Origin: Climacteris rufus
Lineage: Eukaryota; Chordata; Aves; Passeriformes; Climacteridae
NCBI GenBank assembly: GCA_013398175.1
Contig: VZRZ01007768.1
Coordinates: 745,538-809,537 of the forward strand
Reading direction: 5' to 3'
DNA length: 64,000 nucleotides
Shown: one piece after another, positions 27,531 to 39,887 of the stretch
Position numbering within the stretch: the first letter of the stretch is position 1
Layout: each line of letters begins with the position of its first letter
The notes under the pieces: generated by a model
Seen by the model: the letters and a program-made list of their open reading frames with translations, nothing else
Databases searched by the model: none
What the model was told of the DNA's origin: nothing
Translations under genes and position numbers: made by a program

Positions 27531-29902
27531 TTCATACATTTTCTCCACAAAGAGCTCTTTCCTGTGGCTCTTTGAAAGGTGGGGGGGCTTGTATTCTGAT
27601 TGGGAGCACACATCAAACAGCATATTTGTGATCTCTGACTGCACAACAGTCATTCTCATGTTCACATTTCCCATGTGAGATTCATGATTATGAGCTAAAA
27701 AAATGACTTTATGTGCATAATTTGTAATCATTGGTTAAGAGTCAGTAAACAATTCCACAGTTAACTCATTCCACCAAACACTCTTAGAGAGGAAATTTAA
27801 GTGGCTGTAATTCAGTCAAGGGAAATCCAAGTCTGTATCCAAGCAGAATCCTTCCTGTATTTCCTCTAAACTAGCAGCCCCATCTGGGTATATATTTTTG
27901 GTTTTCAATGCAAAATTGCCAGTAATACCATGAAGGGGATGAGATCAGTCACCTTATCTAGGAAAAGCCTAGATAAAAGCAGCCTAACTGTTCATATTTT
28001 CTTACAGTTTGCTTGTCTGTTGGTTGTTGACAGAATAAATGTAGCCCCAGGCAGAAATCCTAGCCCCATCTGATTTCAAAGAAATTTTTTTCTGTTTTGA
28101 GAAAAAAAGAGGATTTCAGCTCCATTGATTCTCCTGGATTCATAGTGCCTAATTGTCTTGAAAAATGAAAGCTTCATATCACAACTCCTAGTGCAAATCA
28201 ATAAGGGAAATGTTTTTGTGAATGTTAGTCCTACACAATTATCTGTCATCCAAAATTTCTTTTTCATTTCATCAGAAAGTTTCTGTATTTTTTCTTATAT
28301 TCCTTGGCTTTTTTAAGGTCTTGGGTGTTTCCCAAGATTTCTAAGCATTAATGTTTCTGCTTCTAAAAGATACCAGCTGCTTTATGGTTTTTTCTACCGA
28401 ACTCTTCACACAATCATCAGTCTAGATCCTTGGCTTTATGAGGCCTGGCTGTATCTGATAGCCATATAAATGCAAAGAAGGGCATAATTCTGAAGAGTTC
28501 ATCCTCACATAAAAGGAGTTTTCTTAAGAAAACAGTAAGTCATGGAGAGATTAATAACAAGATATTCCCAAACTTGGATTCTTAATGTGTAACTGCCAGG
28601 GTCAAGAATGAGTATCACACAGATCCAAGGATGCATTCCACTTCAGCTGCGATCAGGTTTAACAGGTTCCAAGCACCCAAGCACCCAAATCCTCTGTTCC
28701 CTATGTCTTAGATATTCTCGAGGCCTGGAACAAAGCAAACAGAAACTCTAGGCAAGGACTTGAAGGTCATCTCCACCTTGCCCAGACCATGCAGTCAGTG
28801 TCTGCATTCTGCCTAATCATTGCCTAGCAATTGATTTTGCTCCAGTCCTGAATCATTTCTATACCCCAGTGTGTGTTCATGAAGTAGAGAAGCAGTTTGG
28901 GAGGGTTTGCTCTCCTCCCATTCTATACCCTTCCCCTGTGCTCTCACAGGGAATGGCAGGAGTACAGCTTTGGGGTGAATCCTTCTTCAGGCTGACTATT
29001 GGAGGGACAAAGGGAGAAGTAAGGGAACCATTCACCCAGGTGAAGAAGGAGTGCACCTACCAAGTGCTGTTGAACTGCTCTTAATCCTTAAAATCCTATG
29101 GGAACAGGATCCTGATTGGGCAGAAAAGCTATGGCTCCTACCTAGGAATTTAGGCACTAGGACAGGCAGTCAGCTGCCAGGTGGCAGTAAAATTTGTAAC
29201 ACTCCGGAGCACCATCATTTTCCTAGGAGCTGTATTTCTCCAGTTAGTGATGTATCCTCACCTGGGGCTCTCCAGCCACTGGTTAGCACTGTATATCCAT
29301 ATGTGGGTAAGCTTCAAATCCATAAAGACCATTCCACAGCACGGTGTAATTAATCAACCGTGTTTTCAACAGAGGTCTCAATATTACGCAAAACTCATAA
29401 TTTGCTAAGTGAAAGCAGAGGGCTGTTCGTTTCCTCCAGCAAGCATTCCCCTTGCAAAATCCAGAACTATTCCATTTAAGCATTCACAGTTTTCTGAGGG
29501 AAAGGACCCCTTTTTTTTCCTTAGTATGTGGCAACCAAAACCAAATAAAGCTTTTTGTGAGAGCTGGACAATGCACAACATCTCTCCAAAGTAAGAAATA
29601 GCTGCTTGGTCTCTGACTAAAACCAGCTCAGAAAAATGCATCCAGTTCTCTAAAGCAATCTCTGACAAAAGTCCATGAACTCAGGCCTGGAGGCTACAGA
29701 CAGACCTTGGCTTAGGCACTGACTTAGGTCTTCAGTAAAATGGTTCTGGAGAAATGGGGCTGAAGGAAGAAGGACAAATCCTGAAGGATGGATGGATGCA
29801 TGCATGGGGAGCTCACCTTCTTTCCTTTCATCAGTGTCCCTGTAAGCCAGATTCCATGTCAGTTTATACGAACACAGTCTACACTGGGGATGTGGAGTTT
29901 CA

Positions 29903-29920
29903 CTGCTGCTGCTGCTGCTG
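29903..29920 (+). repeat. (CTG)6 trinucleotide run
   Basis: Six perfect CTG units on the + strand. Short, outside any recognisable gene. Confidence 0.9.
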
Positions 29921-31315
29921 TGGTTTCCATTTTATAAGCTTATGCTGAGAAGTGAGAAACTTGATTATTACCAATCAAGGTCTCTGGAATCCATACCAGG
30001 TTTTAGACCTGGACTGAAATACATCTGATAATTTCCTGGTCTTTGGTAGCATAGGAAAAAAAAGACAGCTTTTTATGTGAGCAGTGACTGGGACAGCCTG
30101 ACAAACCAGTGCCCTACCAGAAGCATTTGCAAGGTTTCCTTAGCTTCATCTCTAGACCGAAGTCCAACAGGAGAGCTGCAGCAGGTTTCTACAGGCTCAG
30201 ATGTGCTTCTTTCTCAGTGCAAGGACCCATTGTGACACCTCATTTACTTTCCTTTTTCAGAGAGAAGATTGCTTGAATTTATTGGGCAGTTTGCTACTCA
30301 AGTTAATATCCTTAGCATTATTAAGAGGACATGGAGAAAGCAAGACTTTTTGCACTTTAACCACACAGGAGACTCCTGCAAGACCATTGGCAGCACCAGC
30401 CCATTATGCCATACACATTATGGCACATACAACTCCCTGCCTCCAAGAAAGCAACCATGTGGTTAGATGCCAGCTCTCTGCCTGGGCATGCACACTGGAG
30501 AGCTTAGCCTCTGTTTAGAGCTTGTGATAGGCAGAGGATAAGGTCCTGTTGACTATATCCTTGACGTCTGCCCTGGATCTGAAGATAAGATTTGATGTGG
30601 ACATGCTGAGTGATCCAGGTGAGCTCTGCAGTTAGTAATATGCTGGCTAATGATTTCTGCCTTGAAGGCCTTTTTGTCCACTCACAGGGCAAGTGAGTGC
30701 TGGAAACTAATAGAAGATCAAACTCTTTTGTTCCAGAGAACTATCCTCTGCTCTTCTTTCATGGCTTTATATCAAGTGGTCCAGCTCTTGCCTCTCACTG
30801 CACCCTTCCAGAGTGACTAAGATAATACCTCATCAAACCTTGAGTCTCTAAACCAGTAGACTCAGATCCCATCTAGACAGCAATATCATCACATCAGATC
30901 AAATTTGACCCACTATTCTGACTATTCCAGGAAGCCTGTTAATTATTTCTTTTCCATCCTAGAAGCAGACTCTGAACAACTGATTAAATCTCTGTAACTT
31001 ACATAACCAGGACGTGCATGTAAGATTTTATTCAGCTAGTTGTACCACTCAGTGCTAGCCTGAAAATTTCAACTCCCAAATTCAGCAGGTGTCAGCAGCT
31101 GCAATCCAGGCTGGCACTTGAATACCAATTATGGCACCAAGTGGGTGAATAGCATGAACTCTGTGTTTAATCCCTTCTGATATATCCACCTCTTTAAAAA
31201 CCTTCCACTATGCAACAAGGGCAATTTTCCAAGCAGGTATTAAGGTCTTGGCTATTTCACTGTTATTTCTATTAAGGTGCCACCCCCCAAATATATGGCT
31301 GCTCCAGCCTTTGAA

Positions 31316-31471
31316 TCAATCATAGAATCATAGAATGTCTTGGGTTGGAAGAGATCTGAAAGATCATCTTGTTCCAACCCCCTGCCACAGGCAGGGACAC
31401 CTCCCACTAGACCAGGTTGCTCAAAGCCACATCCAATCTGGAGCTGAACATGTCCAGGGATGGCTCAGCTT
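31316..31471 (-). mobile_element. CR1 LINE fragment, 3' end at left
   Basis: Starts with ATCATAGAATCATAGAATG (reversed tail octamers). It continues with the typical antisense 3'-end sequence (TTGGGTTGGAAGAGATCTGAA, CCCCCTGCCACAGGCAGGGACACC, each broken here only for description). It ends abruptly near 31471, a 5' truncation about 150 bp from the tail. It preserves the family pattern well, so it is younger than the 7-kb relic. Confidence 0.93.
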
Positions 31472-33568
31472 GCAGCAAGTGACAAAGCCCTAGCTTGATC
31501 AAGTGCTTAACGATCTCCTCTTCTCACAGAAGGAGGATATTTGCTGTAGGTTCTCCACTACAATCAGGAAAATCGAGAAGAGGAAGCTGTGAGTTATAAC
31601 TCACAGTAACACAGCTCAAGGCAGCTGATTTTGGGCCCAAGCACAGGTGCTCAGACTCTGCACGTGTCCTGCACGGCGCCAGGAGCCGCCACCACCGGAC
31701 AGGACTGAGCAGCCGGAGCAAGGGTGGTGTTGCTGACCAACACAGACCATGTATCGACAGCAAATGTTCCACTGATGGCAGATACAGATGTGACTTTCCT
31801 CCTGCTGGCCCCTGATGGGGTGTTTTCAGACAGTAGCTCACCCAAACTCACATTCTCCTGCCCTGACCTCACAGCCCCTCTGTTACTCAACACGGAGGTT
31901 GGCTGCAGGTTTTGCTTTTCTATCCTGCCCCAGTCCCCATGCTCACATGGCCCTCAGGCAAGGTTTTAGCTCTCTGCTTCGCCTGCACACTTATTCCATC
32001 TTCTGAAGCACATAAACTGTGTCTGTGGAACAGGGAGTGCCTGCAGGACAAAAGAGATGGCTACAGGTCTCATCATTCTTGTCATAAACAAAGCAAGAGA
32101 CCCTGGGTACATTTAATGTCCTTATTGCTGTGTTCTCTTAAGTATGGGTAACAGCATTCCTGGGAGAACAGGGAAACAACACTTTTGCAGAAGGTCATTT
32201 GTTTTATCTTGCTTCAGATGCTTCAGGACTTGCTTTGTTTTTCCTGTCCTCTTTATGAGATGGAGATTGCAAAACTCTGGTAATGTGAAATTCACTAATG
32301 AAAGTGCCACTGGCACACAATTTACTCAGAGTTCTGCTGCTTCAGAGTTTGGAGATTAACTCTGAATAACCAGCACACGTGACTCAGTCCTTCTCCAATA
32401 CAGTGTATCCTCATTAATGAGGAAGAAAATCATGAAAATCGTATTCTAAACAATGAGGATTAAAATAAGGAAAATCATATTCTAAATAAAACTATTAGAA
32501 CTATAGAATTAACAATTCTATTTTTTTAAGATACCTTTTGGTTATTGAGTTTTGCCATTTGTTTTTTGAGTGTTCAGTTTGCTCACGCCATTTATGAAGA
32601 TGGTGCACAAAGATTTCAAAAGATAGAACAAAAATACTAAGCTGAGAAAGAGAGAGCAAGACTTCTATTAAAGAAAATTAGTGAGAATTAAGCTCTTTGA
32701 TCACCCTTAAGTTATCTTTTTGCAATATCTGTAAAAGCACAGCTTAGGGTTTTTTCCCATAGAATAACTGAACTACGGCTCCCAACTCATTACTTGTCTA
32801 CAGAAATTTGGACTTTAAGCGAAACACGAAACACATGGGACTGATAATAGAAACAACAGGTGATAAAAATGGAACTTGAACCGCTGCCTTATCTATACTG
32901 CCCACAATATAGAACTATGTTTAGACTGACCTCATCTTCAAAACCAGCCTGGCCTTAAGCCCTGAACCTCATAGACAGGTTCAGCTGGGGCAAGCAATGG
33001 GGCTCATCACTTTATGACTATATTCTGCCTTTTCTAAATGTGTGACAGCACATGGATGGAGACATTTCCTCAGCAGCTTCAAAGCACTTTGAGTGCTGCC
33101 TGGTTGCCATGGCAAGTCAGAGTGTTTAGGTAGCAGGAGGAAACGGGCCTGGTTGGCCAACAGCAGCAGGCAGGGAGGGCCCGTGCGTGCAGCGGTGTGG
33201 GGACGTTGTGTCTTCAGACCTCAAATATGGTCAAGCTGGTTGGGACTTGCAACCAACTTCTTCCTTTTGGTAGCTTGATTTTAGACAGAAGAATCAAGGG
33301 TAAATGAATCACTGTTTCCAGACCAGGAGATCAGAACAAAGGTTTGAACATCAAGAGATGTCATTATTAGTGGTGCAACGTCATGTCTTGCTTCTCTTGC
33401 ATGTCTTGTTTCCCTTACACACATCCCATACATCACAGCTTCCTTGGTTATGTCACTAAAACAGCACTGTAACAAAATCACTGGAATAATCTGGGTTCAA
33501 CTCTTTTGAAAGGCTGTTTGAATATGGGAGGGAGAACAAATATAGGCATCTAAAGACCTGGCTGGAAC
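31472..33568. other. Gene-free interval
   Basis: Unique sequence, including a doubled 36-bp unit (32416-32487). Frames at 31524-31841 and 31724-31969 show no recognisable family. Confidence 0.6.
32416..32487. repeat. Tandem duplication, 36-bp unit x2, diverged
   Basis: Both units begin AATGAGGA (32416 and 32452) and end in the motif GAAAATC(G/A)TATTCTAAA. The middle has several substitutions, so the duplication is not recent. Confidence 0.75.
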
Positions 33569-33629
33569 AGGGAGCCCAAAACAGGACATCTACTCCAGAG
33601 GCAGTCTCACAAGTGCTGAATAGAGAACA
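33569..33629 (-). mobile_element. CR1 ORF2 C-terminal fragment
   Basis: The bases GGAGCCCAAAACAGGACATC and what follows are the antisense of the CR1 coding block that ordinarily reads FWAP...; the match continues through the antisense of '..ACTGGTGAGGC..' to about 33629. It is a short internal piece lacking the 3' tail, adjacent to a separate CR1 3' end on the same strand. Confidence 0.7.
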
Positions 33630-33640
33630 GGTTCTCAGGG

Positions 33641-33712
33641 TAATTCAGGTTGGAAAGGACTTTTGGAGGTCTAGTTCAGACACCTGCTCAAAGCTGGGTC
33701 AGTAACCACCCT
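33641..33712 (-). mobile_element. CR1 3'-end fragment (different subfamily)
   Basis: ATTCAGGTTGGAAAGGAC followed by a TTTTGGAGGTCTAGTTCAGA block and CCTGCTCAAAGCTGGGTCAG is the antisense 3' end of another CR1 subfamily. It lacks visible tail octamers. Because its 3' end abuts the internal piece at 33569-33629, the two came from separate insertions. Confidence 0.7.
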
Positions 33713-34157
33713 CCCCAACTTTCCAACACAGTTCAGGATGCAGCAGCTGCCTTCACTGCGAGGGTACACTGCTGACTCATGCTCATCTCACCCCCACAGA
33801 CATTTCTGAGCTAGGCAACCTTTGAAGATAATGACAGAAATGGGTATCTGACCTATTTCAGACATCTGCTTCAGCAGGAGATGAATCACGCTCCAGCAAT
33901 GCCTGGTTCCCTCCACTGACTACAAAGGGAGACCAGGGTGATTAGCTCTGATATAAACATCCATAGCAGTGGTATTTGCTTTCAGCCAGATTAATCCTGC
34001 CTCCTAACTTTTACTGCATCCCCAGAGTTCGCTGGAAGATGTCACACATTTGCCTCTGTGTGTGTGACGTGTTTGCAGGGCTCCTTTGAAAGTGAAGAGA
34101 GTACAATTAATAAGGATATATATACACAACAATGCACCAAACTTGAGGTACTTCAAA
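33713..34157. other. Gene-free interval
   Basis: Unique sequence between a CR1 scrap and the first copy of the unassigned repeat; contains a short TGTGTGTGTGACGTG run near 34058. Nothing else recognised. Confidence 0.6.
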
Positions 34158-34417
34158 GAGCTGATTCATGTTTCAGTGGCAGATATTCTAGCGAATATCA
34201 ACCCTAGTGGTTTCTGCAGGCTAGCTAGCTTTAAACATATGCCAGAGATTTTATTTTTAATACTAAGTACCATGAAGATATCTTCCATTTTCTCTTTCTT
34301 CTTCTATTTTTGTAATATCAATTTGATTTTCTAAGGCAAAATATAAAATTCTGCTTTGAAGCAGCCAAGAGTATCAAACTCTGCATGCAACCCGCACTGA
34401 GATCATCCTTAATTCTG
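34158..34417 (+). repeat. Unassigned dispersed repeat, copy 1
   Basis: This 260-bp segment aligns in direct orientation with 38077-38322. The two share an identical 20-mer at 34197-34216 and 38116-38135, and an identical 26-base block at 34339-34364 and 38253-38278. A block about CAATTTGATTTTCTAA and the right edge GAGATCATCCTTAA..CTG are also shared. By eye roughly three quarters of the positions agree, with a 12-14 bp deletion in copy 2. Similarity stops sharply at both edges. It does not resemble CR1 or the SINE, and I do not recognise it; an old transposon, LTR piece or duplicated regulatory element are all possible. Confidence 0.85.
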
Positions 34418-35729
34418 TTTTTCCTCTATAAGAGTTTCAAAAAGAAGCATGTCAGCAAATCTGACTGATTTTAGCTCCTGGTGGAAAGGTCAGATAAAGT
34501 TCAACTCCTTTATAACAGAGGAACAATTCAGGAGGTCTTTCATCGTTTGTCCTGTAAACTAGCATGGTCATCATCTTTCAGAGAACATAATGGTTAAAAA
34601 TTACATTAAACCTCCCCTTTTTGAGGAACTGCTCCACTTTTGACCTCTCTGTAACCCTGAGTATTATGGCCTGCTATCCAATTTGAATCACAGATGAGTG
34701 TTGCACTTTTTAGATGCATGTTAAATAATCTGCCACTTTCTTCTGACTGAAGGCAGACACACCACTTATGCAGAAAAACCCAGGCAGATAAGGGAGAAAG
34801 CAGCACATCCCCTTCCCAGAAATCAGCCTGGACAAGCAAAGTGCGTATTCTTTTAATAAGTATGTTTTGAAATGTTGAGAAATCATTGATCTTAATCTTA
34901 AGAGCTGACTTTAGCCTCCTTTCATGTACTTTGCAGCAGCTTCCTCAGAAGTCCACCGCAAGCCTTCCCAGTCATGACCATCTCACAGCATCTCCAAGCA
35001 ACTGACCATGTACATAAAAAATAGAGAAGGGGGTTGTTCATGCTGGTCAGAGCAAATAGGAAAAACTGAGAGAAGACAGGACTCGTCCATAGTCACTTTG
35101 AATAATGAGATTTATCAGCCTATGCAATCATTAGTCCATGAAAATTGTGGATATGCAGCTGCTTGAGTCCTGTTGTGCTTAGGCTACTGTCAGTAGAGGA
35201 TGGTCTAAACATTTAATCCAATGCAAAGAGGGTTTCAAATCACTTGGTTGGGTCTTAGCATAGCATTACCAAGCATTCCTTCAATGATGAAGTTTTCTAC
35301 AGAAACAATTCTCAGCCAGGTCCCTGGAGAAATTCTGGGGGATCCTTGGAGCAACTGCTTTCATAATGGAGAAGGAAGCACAACCAAAGAGGAGGCTGGC
35401 CCATCATGCTAGGAGGTTTCTGAAGTGGAAACTGGTGTTCTCTAGTTGGTTCTCTCTTTATTTTTGCCTTTCTGCATTCTTACATTCCTCAAGTTCAGAA
35501 CCTGGCAGCAGCTCCTCTCTTAACTTCCTGTTTCTCAGATAACTTAAATTTTGGCATTGCATGTAACTCTAACCACATTGGAACTTATACCAGGCGTGAG
35601 AGGACAAAGATCCTTGTTCCTGGAGAGAGATGCCTGAGCTCAGAAACACTGTGAGATGTGTCCCAACAGCAGTGCAAACCCTGCTCCCTTAGGGACACGA
35701 AACAAGCATTACAAATAAACAATCATGTG
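34418..35729. other. Gene-free interval
   Basis: Unique sequence to the right of copy 1 of the dispersed repeat. Frames at 34606-34839 (-) and 35221-35412 (+) match no family I recognise. Confidence 0.6.
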
Positions 35730-35920
35730 GAGGTTTAAACCAGATATTAGGAGAAACGTCTTCACTGAATGGATAGTCAGGCATTGGAACAGGCTCTACC
35801 CAGGGAAGTGGTAGAATCACTGTCCCTAGAAGTGTTCAAGTGTGTAGATGTGGTGCTTAGGGACATGGTTTAGATGTGGACTTGGCAGTGTTACATTAAT
35901 GGTGAATTAGGCTAAATCCT
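35730..35920 (+). mobile_element. CR1 LINE fragment (ORF2 C-terminus region)
   Basis: The + strand carries the CR1 pattern 'TTTAAACCAGATATTAGGAG..', then the coding remnant equivalent to FTEWIVRHWNRL.., and 'GTGTAGATGTGGTGCTTAGG'. It ends near 35920 before the tail octamers. Both ends are truncated and no long frame survives. Confidence 0.88.
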
Positions 35921-36187
35921 TTATTTATTTATAAGACAGCTAGCAGTGAATTCATGCTCAGGATGCACATGACATACTTATTGCAAATAACCCAGGATTT
36001 ATGAATATTAATTCTAGCTGAGGTCCATCAGTTTCATAGACGGGTATAGCATCTCCAGATCTCCAGAGAGTCTTTCAAAGAATGTATAGAGCTCAGACAT
36101 GTATTGCCTAAGCTATACACGGACCACATACTCCAGAAACATGACCAGCACTTTGGATGATGCTTGTTATCTGATTGCTGGGGTATT

Positions 36188-36229
36188 ACCAATATATATA
36201 ATAGAAATACCAATATATATAACAGAATA
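36188..36229. repeat. Tandem duplication, 21-bp AT-rich unit x2
   Basis: ACCAATATATATAATAGAAAT at 36188-36208 (described by its two halves) is repeated with small changes from 36209. A simple slippage product. Confidence 0.75.
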
Positions 36230-36398
36230 AAAACTATTTTGAAGCAAAAATGCTGTCACTGAGACTAGCAACATAGCCCAGCCTTTGTTGTTTAAAATGA
36301 GCTCCTCATATTTTGGGCAGAAGGAGCAAGATACAACAGACATTCAGTGCAAAAAGATCATTTTCTACTCAGGAAGTTGGAGATTTAATAATAAATAA

Positions 36399-36441
36399 GG
36401 ATTCAAATTTGAGGATTTGAGGATTTGAGGATTCAAATTTA
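36399..36441. repeat. GAGGATTT-unit mini-repeat with flanking copies
   Basis: GGATTCAAATTT stands at 36399-36410 and again at 36429-36440; between them the octamer GAGGATTT is repeated. Local slippage product with no inferred function. Confidence 0.8.
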
Positions 36442-36831
36442 TAGTCTGACTTTATAGGAGCTTCTGAGCATTCGGTGCCTTTGAAACAAGCCAGCAGAGT
36501 TTGTGGGAGGTACTGAATGAGTTCCTCTGGGCCAGGCAAAGGCCAAGGCTGTGAGTGAAGCACTCCTGCCCAGGAGCCAGCACAGACACTCCCAGAGAAA
36601 GCAGCAAGCTCATCCTGAGGACTCCCCCATGAGCAGCCCAGCCTCCACCCACCACAGAACAGCTCAAGCTGTGCCTGCTCTGGGGCTCCTTATGCTTGTC
36701 CATGACCCACAGCCTCTCCCTTCCAGTTCAGTGGGGCAGTCATTATACCTGGACTCAACCCATTTGCAGGGTCATCACACCCACTCCAAACACTGCTTGC
36801 AACAGTCACTTCCAAAAAAAATAAACCGTAG

Positions 36832-37050
36832 ATTCACAGAATCACAGAATAGTTTGGGATGGAAGGGACCTGAAAGACCATCTCGTTCCAACCCCACTGC
36901 CATGGGCAGGGACACCTTTCACTAGACCAGGGTGCTCAAAGTCCTGTCCAACCTGGCCTTGAACACATCCAGGGGTGGAGCATCCACAACTTCTCTGGAT
37001 AACATTTTGCAGTGTTTGAACAGCCTCACAGTAAATATGTCCCTGTACGT
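36832..37050 (-). mobile_element. CR1 LINE fragment, 3' end at left
   Basis: Starts with two reversed tail octamers (ATTCACAGAATCACAGAAT), followed by the well-preserved antisense 3' end (AGTTTGGGATGGAAGGGACC near 36851, then the 'CCATGGGCAGGGACACC' block) into the ORF2 C-terminus. Similarity fades at about 37050. The frames 36551-36925 and 36932-37141 overlap it and are not genes. Confidence 0.94.
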
Positions 37051-38076
37051 CACATTTTTATTAGTTCATTGTCTCCTTTTACACCTTTTCATGAAAGTTG
37101 TAGGAAACAATGCATTTGCACAGCAGGTAGGGGTCATATGAAAAGTTTAACAGTAATGCAAAGACCAAATAAACATTTTATCACAACAAAACCCCTGGCA
37201 GTTTCTGGTTACTCTCAATCTCCTCCCTGGAAGGAGCACAATTGCTAAACGTCAGTGTAAAGCCTCCGTGGAAAACCAGTCCTTTAAAAAAGTGTTGCAA
37301 ATATCAGGTTTATTTCCTCAGATGACTGCATTTCTCCAGCCATTTGTGAGCAGTGTACGTGCACCCCTGTGCAGATGTGTATCAGACGTGACTGCAAGTG
37401 GGGTATTGCTTCAGGCCCACTGCAGCAGGGATGGCAGCAGCTTTACATCACCTGGTGCTGCACTGCCTGGGGTGACCTCACAGCTCTCAGGAAGCGCCTG
37501 CTGTCAGCACACGGTATCTTCTCTAAGGGCTGATAAGGTGTTGATTTTAAAATCTGCATGTTACCTCACCTGCCCCCAACTCCAGCCTCCGGCTGAACAT
37601 ATTCTAGAGGTACTTCAGCACTTTGTTGCAGCCATAAAAGTCATGTGCCACTCATAAGCATTTTGGTAAGACATTATGCAGATATTTCTATCAAATACAT
37701 TCTTTCATGTAATTTGTTGAAGTGAATAAAGTCTTTTGTGAGTCCCTGATTTGTGTTTATTTGAAATCTCATATATCACCGCTAAAAGCTCTATGAAAAG
37801 AAAAGAAATACCTTAATACAGGGAATACAACAAAGGACACAGAGAAGGCACACACTCAGATCAGGGGCACAGCATCCCTGGGGCAGAGCAAAAACAAGCC
37901 CAGAGCCTGTCTGGGCAGCCTGGGTGCACTCCCACGGGTAGAGAGATTTGTCAAAAGGCAATTTGCTCTTCTCTAGCACAACCCAACCTAGTGAAAAAAC
38001 GAAACTGGGGACTGCTGGGTGCTGGGGATGATGCCTGGGGGAAGGTCTGATGGAAAATGGGGCACGGGGAGGAGGG
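37051..38076. other. Gene-free interval
   Basis: Unique sequence. An AATAAA at about 37726 is isolated, with no recognisable upstream exon; the 129-codon frame at 37268-37657 has no familiar domain. Confidence 0.6.
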
Positions 38077-38322
38077 GAGCTGATTCACATTCCAGCGGCA
38101 GATGTTCTAGCAGACATCAACCCTAGTGGTTTCTGAATGTTAGTTTGCTTTAAACATATTTTGGAGGTTTAATTTTTAATACTCCAGGGAGCACGAAGGT
38201 CTTTTAGTTTTCTTCTTTTATTTTGGTAATAGCAATTTGATTTTCTAAAGGGAAATATAAAATTCTGCTTTGAAGCAGTCAGGAGGACCAAACTCCCTGC
38301 GCTGAGATCATCCTTAACTCTG
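38077..38322 (+). repeat. Unassigned dispersed repeat, copy 2
   Basis: Partner of 34158-34417, in the same orientation and 3.9 kb away. The flanks of the two copies do not match, so this is not part of a longer recent duplication. In copy 1 a frame runs through much of the element; here the same frame has several stops, so shared coding constraint is not supported. Differences are spread along the length and include many transitions, implying an old pair. Confidence 0.85.
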
Positions 38323-39540
38323 GTCTCGGTAACCAAAACCTGAGGGGCTGGGGTTGTGAACATCCCTGAGGGTCCCATGGCATTGTAGGAGCACCCCTGA
38401 GGGACTGCAGACAGAGGTGACCCTCACCACAGTGGGGATGCTAAGAAACAACTCGTTGAAGACAAGCTAGAAGCGAGGAACAGTAGAGAAAAACCCAGAG
38501 GAACAGATGGTGGCAGAGAAAATGAACAAGCAAAAAGCATCAGCAACAAACAGTGCCATGCATGGCCCCAACCTCTCATGCCACCAGAGAAACTGGGACA
38601 GGATAACTGCAAACTGGGGTGAAAGTCAGGGATGATGAGGATAGGAAAGAGGGGATGATAAGTGTTTGTTTCAGGGGAAGGAGGATATGAATGTTTGTGT
38701 CCTTTGGGTTTTTTCTGGTCAATACCTATCAGTCATCAGAAATTCATGCTGTTGGGAAATAAATGAAGTAAAAATTCCTAGCGCTGAGTCTGTTTGGCCA
38801 GCAACTTCCCTGTCCATAAGAATCAGTCTGTTTGAGGCTTTCATCAAGGAGCTTCCATGGTAAATCAGCTGTCTCTCCTCAAAGAAGCAGGCACAGAGGG
38901 CTGCCAGACATACCTGATGCCAGAGACCACACACAGGCACCACTTATTCCTGCTTGCAGGCTGAGGGGAGCAGTGGGTTTTGCTGAAGTTGATTCAGAGG
39001 TCATAGAAGTCTAAGTGCAATTTGCTTTTGCTTTACACTGTGCTCATGCCATGTGTTCTCCAAGGAAACCAGGCACTGAAATGGAATCAGCCAATTTCCA
39101 GCACTTCCTCTGTGCAGTGGAGATGTTTGCTGTGCATGTGTCCCTTAAACCACCCCAGGCCAGGCTTGAACAGCAATGCTGCTGAGTGAGCCAAGGAGAA
39201 AATTCCCTGTGCCCAGGGTGGGAAGACCTGGGTAACAGGTTCTCAGCTACATCTCTTCCTCTGTGAAACTGTCCTGGTGGATGCCTGATTTCCAGGCTTT
39301 TTTAAGACGTAAAGAATTTCATTTACATCCATAAACACATGGAAATTTCTCAGCAAAGTGGGATTTGTGCCCACCTATCTGCATTCCCGTTTGGAGGGGA
39401 ATAATTAGCAGCTATATATTTTTTTTTCTATTTAGAATGATCAGGTTATAGCCTTCATTAATTTATTTCTTATTTGAGTTGTCGCCTGTGACAGACCACA
39501 CACACTCTCTACTCTCTCCCCACGCTACACAATGTGTCTC
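38323..39540. other. Gene-free interval
   Basis: Unique sequence. Short frames on both strands around 38666-39014 have no recognisable domain. Confidence 0.6.
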
Positions 39541-39887
39541 CACAGATTATAAAGCTTGAAAAAGTTCTTTAAGGTCATCAAGTCTAATCATTAATCCAGT
39601 ATTGCCAAGCCCACCACTAAACCATGACCCTAAGTGCCACATCTACATGTCTTTTATTTACATCCAGGGATGGTGACTCAGCCACTTCCCTGGGCAGCCT
39701 CTTTGAATGCCTGATCACTCTTCAGTGAAGAAATTGTTCCTAATATCCAATCTAAACCCTGACTGGTGAAATTTGAGGCAGTTTCCTCTTACCACTCGTT
39801 ACTTGGGAGAAGAAACTGACTCCCACCTGTCCACAACTTCCTTTCAGGCAGAGAGTGAGAAAGTCTCCCCTCAGCCTGTGTTTCTCT
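39541..39887 (-). mobile_element. CR1 LINE fragment, older subfamily
   Basis: Antisense 3' end with an eroded tail (CACAGATTATAAAGCTTGAA), then the blocks about ACCACTAAACCATGACCCTA, AGGGATGGTGACTCAGCCAC and AATATCCAATCTAAACCCTG, in the same order as the copy at 26526-26952. Both belong to the same subfamily; this one is more degraded (lost octamers, several small indels). Frames at 39773-40093 begin inside it and are not genes. Confidence 0.92.

Larger units (their letters stand above)
26953..31315. other. Gene-free interval
   Basis: Unique DNA with an ATT-type palindromic repeat (27478-27530), a (CTG)6 run (29903-29920) and short frames that match nothing recognisable. The 192-codon frame at 27100-27678 crosses the ATT repeat and has no domain signature, so it is not called. 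Confidence 0.6.
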
